Shown: positions 9,825 to 17,862 of the stretch, piece by piece
Numbering within the stretch: the first letter of the stretch is position 1
Layout of the letters: each line of letters begins with the position of its first letter
Assembly (NCBI GenBank): GCA_947627135.1
Contig: CANQUV010000010.1
Location: 1 to 64,000 of the forward strand
Reading direction: 5' to 3'
Origin: an uncultured Clostridia bacterium
GTDB lineage: Bacteria; Bacillota; Clostridia; Oscillospirales; Acutalibacteraceae
Length of the DNA stretch: 64,000 nucleotides
Translations under genes and position numbers: made by a program
The notes under the pieces: generated by a model
Told to the model about the DNA's origin: nothing
The model's input: only the letters and a program-made list of their open reading frames with translations
The model's database searches: none

Positions 9825-10358
9825 ATGTCTGAAAATAAAATGAATAACAGTCAGTTTATTAACTTTGTTTCTTTTCTTCGCAAAGTTCCGTCGGCAGCAG
9901 CTGTAATACAGGGGAGCAGTAAATATCCGGAAATAAGGGGCAGGGTATGGTTTTATCAAACAAGGTACGGAGTTTTGATTGCCGCTGAAATATTCGGTTT
10001 GCCTGATTCAAAAAATGAATGTTTAAGTCCTGTTTTTGCATTTCATATTCACGCAGGAAGCAGTTGCAGCGGAAATGAGGAAGATCCCTTTGCCGATACA
10101 GGAGAACATTATAATCCCGACAATTGCAGTCATCCTTATCATGCAGGCGATATGCCTCCTCTTTTCGGAAATAACGGTTACGCTTTTGAAGTGTTTTTTA
10201 CTGACCGATTTTTTGTAAAAGAAATTTTAGGAAAAACCGTTATAATACATTCAAAACCCGATGATTTTACAACACAGCCTTCAGGTAATGCCGGAGAAAA
10301 AATTGCCTGCGGAGAAATTAAGGAATTTACTTCTCACAGAAATGCGGTGCATTTTTAA
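9825..10358 (+). CDS. Cytosolic Cu/Zn superoxide dismutase-like protein
   Basis: A 177-residue protein of the copper/zinc superoxide dismutase family. Copper ligands are recognisable as H74, H76, H95 and H142. The zinc site is recognisable as H95, H103, H106 and D109, in a shortened zinc loop. The structural disulfide pair is C81 and C162, the latter in GNAGEKIACG. The active-site arginine that guides superoxide in classical enzymes is replaced by lysine (K159). No signal peptide is present, whereas most bacterial Cu/Zn SODs are exported. GAAGGAAGGTG provides a strong ribosome site. The gene is monocistronic and ends at a terminator. It may be a real dismutase or a copper-binding relative, as the altered arginine leaves activity open. 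Confidence 0.75.
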   Translation: MSENKMNNSQFINFVSFLRKVPSAAAVIQGSSKYPEIRGRVWFYQTRYGVLIAAEIFGLPDSKNECLSPVFAFHIHAGSSCSGNEEDPFADTGEHYNPDNCSHPYHAGDMPPLFGNNGYAFEVFFTDRFFVKEILGKTVIIHSKPDDFTTQPSGNAGEKIACGEIKEFTSHRNAVHF

Positions 10359-10406
10359 TTAAGTATTAATTTATAAAAAATAATTATGAAGATTAATATG
10401 TAATAC

Positions 10407-10447
10407 TAATGCCAAACTTGGCTTTGTTAGTCAGGTTTGGCATTAAT
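10407..10447 (+). terminator. Terminator of the SOD-like gene
   Basis: TAATGCCAAAC (10407-10417) pairs with GTTTGGCATTA (10435-10445), with T-containing sequence after it. Confidence 0.7.
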
Positions 10448-10724
10448 TCTAAGTTAATTTGACAAATTTTGAAACATAAAAAACTAATAGTATTATGCCG
10501 TTATTAATATGACCATGCTGATTTTGTAACAAGAAACAGAAAAAATTTAAAAGTACATCTTTGCGGTATAAGTTCACACTTGCAGTATAAGTTATGTGCC
10601 AAGGACGACAGCGGTGGATTTATCCACATTTTTGTGTTATGATTAATCAAAATGGAGATTGCTAAATTCCGTTTTTCATTCTTATTTCTTCCATTTTTTT
10701 AGTATTAGTTATATCACTTTTGTA

Positions 10725-10757
10725 TAAAAATATGCGGTGCAGATACTGCACCGCATA
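10725..10757 (-). terminator. Terminator of the kinase gene
   Basis: TATGCGGTGCA (10731-10741) pairs perfectly with TGCACCGCATA (10747-10757). On the minus strand it is followed by a run of T, fitting the end of the gene whose stop codon is at 10777. Confidence 0.85.
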
Positions 10758-10776
10758 AAGTAATTTATTAATATAT

Positions 10777-11526
10777 TTACTGATAATCTACTACATTTAC
10801 CCAGTTAAGCAAAAATTCTCTTTCTTCATCTTTACCTTTAACAGATTGCGAAGCTGCTACTATGGGAAGCCATTCCAATACATACTGCTTTGCCGTATTG
10901 GTCTTTTCACAGAAAAGGTCAAGATATTTATTTGCAAGCTCTTCTTCGCCTTTAAGACAGAAAAGAAGATATGTTCTTGCCACATCTGCACTGGCGTTAC
11001 CCTGTGTTGCGTGCGACCAGTCGATTACAAAGGGAGTACCGTCTGGGGAAATGATAATATTACTGGGGTTAAAATCGCCGTGACAAACCTTATGATGTTT
11101 ATGCATACTGTTTAATCGGGTTTGTAAGTCGTATTTTGTTGTAGAATCCAGGTCTGCTTCATCAATTTTGCGTTTCATTTTATCCCACAGCTTATTGAGC
11201 AGGGGAGATCTCTTGCTTTGTACCTCAATTTGAATATTTACAAATAATTCAAGATATTCGTCCATTTTATCGGGGTTTTCCTGCATTAAATCTGCAAGAG
11301 TTTTACCCTCGATAAAGTCGCTTGAAATTGCCCATTTACCGTCTATTATTGATACTTCCAAAATCTTTGGAATATTAAGTCCTGTTTCTTCAACTCTTGC
11401 CTGATTAAGAGCTTCGTTTAATACGTCTGATTTAGAAAAATTCTCATCAAAAACTTTAATTGATTTATTGCCGTCTTTATATATAACTTTGTTTTTTCTT
11501 TCAGCTAATACCTTTTCAAATTTCAT
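10777..11526 (-). CDS. Aminoglycoside/choline-kinase-like phosphotransferase (APH family)
   Basis: About 249 residues with the protein-kinase-like fold of small-molecule phosphotransferases. The catalytic loop is VCHGDFNPSNIII (the HGD-x-x-x-x-N motif) and the metal-binding motif is PFVIDWSHA. The glycine loop at the N terminus is weak, as is usual in this family. The substrate may be choline, a sugar, an aminoglycoside or a similar alcohol and cannot be told from sequence; calling it antibiotic resistance would be unjustified. The longest frame starts ten codons upstream without a good ribosome site. AAAGGA lies before the ATG at 11526, so I use that start. It is monocistronic with its own terminator. 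Confidence 0.8.
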   Translation of the reverse strand: MKFEKVLAERKNKVIYKDGNKSIKVFDENFSKSDVLNEALNQARVEETGLNIPKILEVSIIDGKWAISSDFIEGKTLADLMQENPDKMDEYLELFVNIQIEVQSKRSPLLNKLWDKMKRKIDEADLDSTTKYDLQTRLNSMHKHHKVCHGDFNPSNIIISPDGTPFVIDWSHATQGNASADVARTYLLFCLKGEEELANKYLDLFCEKTNTAKQYVLEWLPIVAASQSVKGKDEEREFLLNWVNVVDYQ

Positions 11527-11905
11527 ATAAAATACCGATCCTTTCTTGTAAGTCATTATAAAAACCTAATCTTTGGTTATATTATACAACATTATCTTTA
11601 TTGAGTATAGCGTGAAAATGACAGAAATATAGTAACTCAATTTATTTAAAATCACGAAAAAAATTTTTAGTTTCTTTTAAATTAAACAAAATATATATCT
11701 ATAAATTATGCAATAAATATAAAAATATGATAGCTGTTAAGTATCCAAGACGATTATTTTTTTATATTTCTTTGTGCAATATAACAAAAGAATATAATAA
11801 CAAATTTTTTTATTTTAAAGAATAAAAAACAAAGCGGACGTTTATACTGCGTCCGCTTTATCATATTTCATAATACAATGTTAAATTTTATTATATTGCT
11901 TAATT
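11527..11905. other. AT-rich intergenic stretch upstream of the kinase gene
   Basis: About 380 bp. It contains the promoter region of the minus-strand kinase gene (a TATAAT read on the minus strand at 11581-11586) and, at the far end, the terminator of adhE. Long A/T runs fill the rest. No gene is seen. Confidence 0.6.
11831..11859 (-). terminator. Terminator of adhE
   Basis: AAAGCGGACG (11831-11840) pairs with CGTCCGCTTT (11850-11859). On the minus strand it is followed by a T-rich tract. Confidence 0.85.
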
Positions 11906-14527
11906 TTAAACAGTTTCGCTGTTATTACCGTAGTAGGCATTCAGATACATTTGCTTAATTTCTTTGAAAAGCGGGTATCTTGGATTTGCACCTGTACATT
12001 GGTCATCAAATGCCTGCTCTACCATTTCATCAAGTCTGTCAAGGAAATCTTTTTCATCAACACCATATTCCTGAATAGAATTTTTAATTCCTACTCTTGC
12101 TTTTAGTTCGTTAATGCCTTTAATAAGATTTTCTACGCTTTCTTTATCATTTTTGCCTTTAAATCCTAAATATTCTGCAACCTCTGCATAACGGGCTAAT
12201 GTCTTTGGATGGTCATACTGCGGGAATGTTCCCATTTTTGCAGGAGCTTCAACAGAATTAAATCTTATAACCTGCTCTATCATAAGTGCGTTGGCAATTC
12301 CGTGGGGCAGATGATGGAAAGCTCCTAACTTATGTGCCATTGAGTGGCAAACACCTAAAAATGCATTTGCAAATGCCATACCTGCCATTGTAGCAGCATG
12401 AGCAACCTTCTCACGGGCATAAGGTTCATTCATACCGTTGTCATAACATGCAGGAAGGTATTCAAAAATAACCTTTAGTGCTTTAAGTGCAAGACCGTCA
12501 GTAAAATCGGTTGCCATTACAGATGCATAGGCTTCAAGTGCATGTGTTACCGCATCTATACCTGATGCAGCAGTTAATCCCTTTGGTCCGCTCATCATAT
12601 TGTCTGCATCTACAATGGCCATATTCGGCATTAATTCATAGTCTGCAAGCGGATATTTAACACCTGTTTCCTGATCTGTAATTACTGCAAACGGTGTAAC
12701 TTCCGATCCTGTTCCTGATGATGTCGGAATAGCAATAAAGTATGCTTTTTCTCCCATTTTCGGGAAGGTATATACTCTTTTCCTTATATCGCAGAAACGC
12801 ATTGCCATATCCATAAAGTCTGCTTCAGGATGTTCGTAAAGAACCCACATTATTTTAGCTGCATCCATAGCTGAACCGCCGCCAAGAGCTATAATTACAT
12901 CAGGTTCAAATTTACTCATTGATTCTGCACCCTTTTGTGCCGATGCAAGTGACGGGTCAGGCTCAACATCTGCAAATGTTGTATGAACGATACCCATTTC
13001 ATCAAGTTTATCTGTAATCGGTTTTGTGTAACCGTTTTTATACAGGAATGAATCGGTTACGATAAATGCTCTTTTTTTACCTAATACATCTTTTAACTCT
13101 GCAAGTGCAACAGGCATACAGCCTTTTTTAATATATACCTTTTCAGGCGCTCTGAACCAAAGCATATTTTCTCTCCTCTCGGCAAGTGTCTTGATATTCA
13201 ACAAGTGCTTAACTCCAACATTTTCAGAAACTGAATTGCCGCCCCATGAACCGCAGCCAAGGGTAAGAGAAGGAGTTAATTTAAAGTTGTAAAGATCACC
13301 GATACCGCCATGTGAAGAAGGGGTATTAACGAGAATACGGCAAGTTTTCATTCTTGAGCTGAACTTATCAATTTTATCTTTGCCTGTTACAGCGTTAATA
13401 TAAAGCGAAGATGTATGACCGTAACCGCCGTCAGCAACAAGTCTTTCAGCTTTTTCAATCGCCTGTGAGAAATCCTTGACTTTATACATAGCAAGAACAG
13501 GAGAAAGTTTTTCATGAGCAAACTCCTCGCTGAGTTCTACGCTTTCTACTTCGCCTATAAGGATCTTTGTTTCTTCCGGAACTTTTACTCCTGCAAGTTT
13601 TGCAATTGTATGAGCTTTTTGTCCGACAATTTTAGCATTTAAAGCACCGTTAATAATTATTGTTTTTCTGACTTTTTTTATTTCTTCATCATTAAGGAAA
13701 TAACAGCCTCTTGCTTTAAATTCTTTTTTGACTTTATTATAAATCTTATCAATAACGATAACAGATTGTTCAGAAGCACAAATCATACCGTTATCAAATG
13801 TTTTTGAGTGGATTATGGAGTTTACTGCAAGTAAAATATCTGCAGATTCATCAATAATTGCAGGTGTATTACCTGCTCCTACACCTAATGCAGGTTTGCC
13901 TGACGAATAGGCAGCCTTTACCATACCGGGACCGCCTGTTGCAAGAATAATATCGGCTTCTGACATAAGAAGATTGGTCATCTCAAGGCTGGGAACATCA
14001 ATCCAGCCGATAATTCCTTCAGGAGCACCTGCTTTAACAGCGGCATCCAAAACAACTTTAGCAGCTTCAATAGTACATTTTTTAGCTCTTGGGTGAGGGC
14101 TTATAATAATACCGTTTCTGGTTTTAAGAGAAATAAGAGTTTTGAAAATAGCTGTTGATGTTGGGTTTGTTGTTGGAATAACAGCGGCAACAACTCCAAT
14201 AGGCTCTGCAATTTTTGTTACGCCGAAAGCATTGTCCTTTTCAATAACACCACAGGTTTTCGTATCTTTATAAGCATTGTAAATATATTCTGAAGCATAG
14301 TGATTTTTAATAACTTTATCCTCTGCAACGCCCATCCCAGTTTCTTCTACTGCAAGTTTTGCAAGAGGGATTCGCTGTTTGTTAGCGGCAATAGCGGCTG
14401 CTCGGAAAATTTTATCTACTTGTTCCTGTGTGTAGGATGCAAAAATCTTTTGTGCTTCTTTTACTTCTTTCAGTTTTGCTTCCAATGCTTCAACACTATC
14501 AACAATTGACAGTTCTTTTTTACTCAT
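11906..14527 (-). CDS. adhE: Bifunctional acetaldehyde-CoA/alcohol dehydrogenase
   Basis: An 873-residue AdhE, the usual length. The N-terminal half is a CoA-acylating aldehyde dehydrogenase with its catalytic cysteine in NGMICASEQS. The C-terminal half is an iron-dependent alcohol dehydrogenase with GGGSAMDAAK, SGTGSEVTPFAV and the metal-binding histidines of HSMAHKLGAFHHLPHG. It reduces acetyl-CoA to ethanol with two NADH, regenerating NAD+ during fermentation, and members form cytoplasmic spirosomes. The longest frame opens at a TTG lying in the GGAGGA ribosome site, so the ATG five codons inside (14527) is the start. It follows an LRR lipoprotein gene by about 80 bp on the same strand, so read-through is possible. 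Confidence 0.97.
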   Translation of the reverse strand: MSKKELSIVDSVEALEAKLKEVKEAQKIFASYTQEQVDKIFRAAAIAANKQRIPLAKLAVEETGMGVAEDKVIKNHYASEYIYNAYKDTKTCGVIEKDNAFGVTKIAEPIGVVAAVIPTTNPTSTAIFKTLISLKTRNGIIISPHPRAKKCTIEAAKVVLDAAVKAGAPEGIIGWIDVPSLEMTNLLMSEADIILATGGPGMVKAAYSSGKPALGVGAGNTPAIIDESADILLAVNSIIHSKTFDNGMICASEQSVIVIDKIYNKVKKEFKARGCYFLNDEEIKKVRKTIIINGALNAKIVGQKAHTIAKLAGVKVPEETKILIGEVESVELSEEFAHEKLSPVLAMYKVKDFSQAIEKAERLVADGGYGHTSSLYINAVTGKDKIDKFSSRMKTCRILVNTPSSHGGIGDLYNFKLTPSLTLGCGSWGGNSVSENVGVKHLLNIKTLAERRENMLWFRAPEKVYIKKGCMPVALAELKDVLGKKRAFIVTDSFLYKNGYTKPITDKLDEMGIVHTTFADVEPDPSLASAQKGAESMSKFEPDVIIALGGGSAMDAAKIMWVLYEHPEADFMDMAMRFCDIRKRVYTFPKMGEKAYFIAIPTSSGTGSEVTPFAVITDQETGVKYPLADYELMPNMAIVDADNMMSGPKGLTAASGIDAVTHALEAYASVMATDFTDGLALKALKVIFEYLPACYDNGMNEPYAREKVAHAATMAGMAFANAFLGVCHSMAHKLGAFHHLPHGIANALMIEQVIRFNSVEAPAKMGTFPQYDHPKTLARYAEVAEYLGFKGKNDKESVENLIKGINELKARVGIKNSIQEYGVDEKDFLDRLDEMVEQAFDDQCTGANPRYPLFKEIKQMYLNAYYGNNSETV

Positions 14528-14610
14528 GAAATCGTCCTCCAAAATTTTGGGTTTTATAAATTATTTATAAAAGCAAAAAATTAAATTTTATTTATATATT
14601 TTATTCAGTA

Positions 14611-15312
14611 TCATTCAGCAGTAAACTTATATTTGTTTTGTTTTGCATATTCCTCAATGGCAGAACCTTTTGGACCTGTGATTGTCAGGTTTTCATCATC
14701 ACTGAAAACTTCCATTCCGAATTCTTTAACGGATGCAGGGACTTTTACCGTTTTAAGGTTTAAGCACTGATAAAATGCGTAGTGGTCTATGGAAGTAACA
14801 CTATCGGGAATTTCAATGCTTTCGATACCTGACGCAGTAAAGCAGTACATACCGATCGTTTCTAAATCACTTGGCAGTTTTACTGTTTTAAGGTTAGGAC
14901 AATATTCAAAAGCATTTTTTTCTATTACTTTAATTTCATCAGGAAGATTAACTGATGAAAGCTTTTGACAGTTAGAAAAAGCACGTTCACCGATTGACGT
15001 AACTGAATCCGGAACAGTTACAGATGAAATTTGAGTATTTCTGAATGCACCTCCGCCAACTGCAGTCACAGATTTTCCTTCATATTCAGAGGGGATCTGA
15101 ACTTCCGTAGCAGAGCCTTTATATTGTGTAAGAGTAAGAGTTTTACTGTCTACAATAATGTAACCGAAACCGTTTGAGTCAACTATATCAGGTTCAGTTA
15201 AAGTTGAGGTATTTACACGGGTATCTTCCTTTTGACATCCGCAGGAAGCAAAAGCGAAAACTGATGTTAAGCACAAACCTACGGTCAAAAATAAAATTAA
15301 TAGCTTTTTCAT
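14611..15312 (-). CDS. Leucine-rich-repeat (BspA-like) lipoprotein
   Basis: A 233-residue surface lipoprotein. A hydrophobic signal segment (residues 4-21) ends in a lipobox, AFASC, so the mature protein should be lipid-anchored at the cysteine near residue 24. From about residue 80 it carries BspA-type repeats of 22-23 residues with the pattern I-P-x-S-V-T-S-I-x-x-x-A-F-x-x-C, four to five copies. Such proteins usually mediate binding or adhesion in gut bacteria, but the ligand here is unknown. The last part (EEYAKQNKYKF) is the common end of this repeat family. It lies upstream of adhE on the same strand with no clear terminator between. Confidence 0.85.
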   Translation of the reverse strand: MKKLLILFLTVGLCLTSVFAFASCGCQKEDTRVNTSTLTEPDIVDSNGFGYIIVDSKTLTLTQYKGSATEVQIPSEYEGKSVTAVGGGAFRNTQISSVTVPDSVTSIGERAFSNCQKLSSVNLPDEIKVIEKNAFEYCPNLKTVKLPSDLETIGMYCFTASGIESIEIPDSVTSIDHYAFYQCLNLKTVKVPASVKEFGMEVFSDDENLTITGPKGSAIEEYAKQNKYKFTAE

Positions 15313-15598
15313 AACAATATTCCTTTTTTAATGAATTTTTTCAGCAAATTATGCTGTTAAACATTATTATTTTACCACTATTGTTAAATAATTGTCAATG
15401 TTTTTTTTACTTTTGAAGGACTTTTATCTGAATGAATAATATTTAAACAAATATTACATTTTATTGTTGCAATTATCACAAATTTATATTGTTTTATTTT
15501 ATATTAATTTTAAAAACAATATGATCATAAAAAAGATAGGTTATCCGATAATTTTTAGGGTATTACGCATTTTAAAGTAGGTCGTTTGCATTTTTATA

Positions 15599-17296
15599 TT
15601 ATATTTTACTTAAATATTCAATTATTTCATTTTTGGTATTAAAGTTCATAACTGTTTGTGCTATTTTGTCAGCCTCTGCTTTTGACCAATTTGAAATGTT
15701 TTTTCTGGTTTCAAGAACAGATGTAGGCGTAACACTGTATTCATCTAGTCCAAATGATACTAAAAGTGGAATCAGCATTGGATCTGACGCAGCTTCTCCG
15801 CACATACCGACAGGTATATTTTTTGCTTTTGCACATTTTATTATATGCTCAATTGAACGAAGTACGGCAGGTTCAAACGGGGAATAGAGATATGATACAT
15901 TTTTGTTACCTCTGTCTACACACATTGTATATCCTGTAAGGTCGTTTGTACCTATACTGAAAAAGTCTGCCTCTTTTGCCAATATATCTGCTATCAGCGA
16001 TGCCGCAGGGGTTTCTATCATAACTCCTACTTCTATATTTTTATTGTATGATATATTTTCGTTTTCCAGTTCACTTTTAATTTGTAAAATCATATCTTTA
16101 ACTTCTGTGAGTTCATTAAGACAGGTTACAAGAGGTATCATAATTTTAATATTTCCGTAAGCGCTGGCTCTTAAAATAGCTTTGAGCTGATTATGATAAA
16201 GCTCTTGATTTTTTAGGCAATATCTTACTGCCCTGAAACCGAGAAACGGATTTTCTTCCTTTTTAAGCTGCATATATGGAATGTCTTTATCTCCTCCAAT
16301 ATCAAGAGTTCTTATTATAACAGGCTTTTCCTTCATTATTAACGCTGCTTTTTTATATGCTTCAAACTGTTCCTCTTCAGTGGGCGCTTTTTCTCTGTCC
16401 ATAAACAGAAATTCTGTTCTGAATAGTCCAACGCCTTCACCGTCACATTCCAAAACATTATTTGCGTCGTCGGGTTTACCGATATTTCCTACTAACTCAA
16501 CCTTTATTCCGTCTTTTGTTATGGTCTCTTTTCCTATATATTTTTTTAGTTCTTCCTTTTCATTAAGATATATTTCACGCTTTTTCATATATTCTGAAAG
16601 TTGTCGCTCGTCAGGTTCTTTTATAACGATTCCCTCTGTGCCGTCAACAATTACCTGACTGCCTTCACTAAAAATTTTACAGGCATTTTCAAGGCTTAAT
16701 ACGGCAGGTATTTCCAAAGCCCTTGCCAAAATTGCTGAATGAGAGGTTTTTCCGCCTGTTTCCGTAATAATGCCCTCAACATTTTCTTTTTTTATGCCTG
16801 CCGTCATAGACGGGGTCAAATCCTTTGCGACAATAATTGTGCCTTTTGGTACATCTGCAATACTTTTTTCTTCAATGCCCAATAGCAAACACAACAGGGC
16901 GGTTTTTATATCTGCAACATCAGTTGCCCTTTGTTTTGTAAGTTCATCGTCTGTTGAACTGAATACTGTAATAAACATATTACAAACTGTATCAACTGCG
17001 CTTTCCGCACTTTGACCGCTTTCAATTTTATTTTTAATTTCTCCGTTCATATATGGGTCTTTGATCATAAGTATATGACCCATTAAAATTTCTGCCTCTT
17101 TTTCAGATGCAGATTCTTTTAACCTATCAGCAGCTTTTTCAGTATTTTTACAAAATACTTCTACTGCATTTTTGTATCTTATAATTTCTTCTTCAGGATT
17201 TTCTGTTGTTTTTTGCTCAAAGGATAATTCCTGGTCTTTTACTATAAAAACTTTTCCTATCCCTATACCTTTAGACGCACCTGTTGCACTTAACAT
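15599..17296 (-). CDS. ptsI: PTS enzyme I, phosphoenolpyruvate-protein phosphotransferase
   Basis: A 565-residue enzyme I. It takes phosphate from phosphoenolpyruvate and passes it to HPr. The phosphorylated histidine is H186 in GGKTSHSAILARAL. The C-terminal PEP-binding barrel is complete, with GEGVGLFRTEFLF, IGTNDLTGYT and VGMCGEAASDP, whose cysteine is the catalytic acid. AGAGGTG precedes the ATG. The gene follows ptsH on the same strand but is separated by about 280 bp holding a terminator-like hairpin and a dispersed repeat, so it may have its own promoter rather than being in the fructose operon transcript. Confidence 0.97.
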   Translation of the reverse strand: MLSATGASKGIGIGKVFIVKDQELSFEQKTTENPEEEIIRYKNAVEVFCKNTEKAADRLKESASEKEAEILMGHILMIKDPYMNGEIKNKIESGQSAESAVDTVCNMFITVFSSTDDELTKQRATDVADIKTALLCLLLGIEEKSIADVPKGTIIVAKDLTPSMTAGIKKENVEGIITETGGKTSHSAILARALEIPAVLSLENACKIFSEGSQVIVDGTEGIVIKEPDERQLSEYMKKREIYLNEKEELKKYIGKETITKDGIKVELVGNIGKPDDANNVLECDGEGVGLFRTEFLFMDREKAPTEEEQFEAYKKAALIMKEKPVIIRTLDIGGDKDIPYMQLKKEENPFLGFRAVRYCLKNQELYHNQLKAILRASAYGNIKIMIPLVTCLNELTEVKDMILQIKSELENENISYNKNIEVGVMIETPAASLIADILAKEADFFSIGTNDLTGYTMCVDRGNKNVSYLYSPFEPAVLRSIEHIIKCAKAKNIPVGMCGEAASDPMLIPLLVSFGLDEYSVTPTSVLETRKNISNWSKAEADKIAQTVMNFNTKNEIIEYLSKI

Positions 17297-17456
17297 AAAA
17301 TCACCTCTTTATTAAATTAAAACATAATATTTTTCAAAATAAACTATAAGTGTAAGGCATCCTAATTTTAAGCATGAGTTCAATTGTTTACATTAATTTA
17401 TATTATAAAATTTTGTTATGTTAAAATGGAAGATCTCATTAATATAATTGAATAAT

Positions 17457-17486
17457 GGGGCAGAATTTTTTCTGCCCCGAAAAATT
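17457..17486. terminator. Hairpin between ptsH and ptsI
   Basis: GGGGCAGAA (17457-17465) pairs with TTCTGCCCC (17470-17478), flanked by A/T-rich tracts. It could end the fru-ptsH transcript before ptsI, though the T-tract on the minus strand is not ideal. Confidence 0.5.
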
Positions 17487-17497
17487 TTTACTTTTTG

Positions 17498-17572
17498 AAA
17501 ACCGCTCGGTAACAGTCGGGCATAAAAGAGTGTTTATATATGGTTCTGTCTGACCGTATAGGCACCACAGGC
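17498..17572 (+). repeat. Dispersed intergenic repeat, copy A (degenerate)
   Basis: Shares the core AAAAGAGTGTTT, TATATGGT and TGTCTG in the same order and spacing with a second copy near 24690 and, inverted, a third near 50583. The left flank (AAACCGCTC, TCGGG) also aligns with copy B. The right half is the most diverged. It ends right at the ptsH stop codon. Confidence 0.6.
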
Positions 17573-17576
17573 TTCC

Positions 17577-17840
17577 TTATTCACCCATACCGCCGTTAAT
17601 AAGCTCTACTGCTTTATCCAAAGCGGCTTGTTCATCCGTACCATTACATACTACTTCTATCTCGCTTCCGCATTTTATGCAGGCAGCAATAATATTCATA
17701 AGGCTTTTTCCGTTAATATCGTTTCCGTTAAATTTGATTTTAATATCACTGTTGAATTTTCCCATTTCTCCTGCAAAAACTCCTGCCGGACGCATGTGAA
17801 ATCCCTGTGGGTTTTGTAATGTTAGTTTTTCTGATACCAT
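17577..17840 (-). CDS. ptsH: Phosphocarrier protein HPr
   Basis: An 87-residue HPr. The phosphocarrier histidine is H15 in PQGFHMRPAG, a variant of the usual GLHARPA. The regulatory serine, target of HPr kinase in Firmicutes, is S46 in NGKSLMNII. It relays phosphate from enzyme I to the fructose permease and, when phosphorylated at S46, should act with CcpA in catabolite control. It follows fruA by 22 bp and is thus the last gene of the fruR-fruK-fruA-ptsH unit, an arrangement seen in some Firmicutes where HPr is induced with fructose uptake. Confidence 0.96.
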   Translation of the reverse strand: MVSEKLTLQNPQGFHMRPAGVFAGEMGKFNSDIKIKFNGNDINGKSLMNIIAACIKCGSEIEVVCNGTDEQAALDKAVELINGGMGE

Positions 17841-17862
17841 TGTATTCTCTCCTTTAAATTAG

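Larger units (their letters stand above)
10359..10776. other. Intergenic stretch between SOD-like and kinase genes
   Basis: About 420 bp. It holds the plus-strand terminator at 10407-10445 and the minus-strand terminator at 10731-10757. The middle (about 10500-10700) contains a short open stretch with no start codon or ribosome site, and I see no recognisable gene in it. Confidence 0.6.

Noticed and set aside
10500..10640. Short reading frame in the gap after the SOD-like gene
   Set aside because: It is about 40 codons with no start codon, no ribosome site and no recognisable family.
10777..11526. Antibiotic-resistance aminoglycoside kinase
   Set aside because: The kinase motifs are generic for small-molecule phosphotransferases; nothing in sequence or context points to an antibiotic substrate.
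15633..17015. Plus-strand frames opposite ptsI
   Set aside because: They are shadows of a strongly conserved gene on the minus strand and have no ribosome sites.
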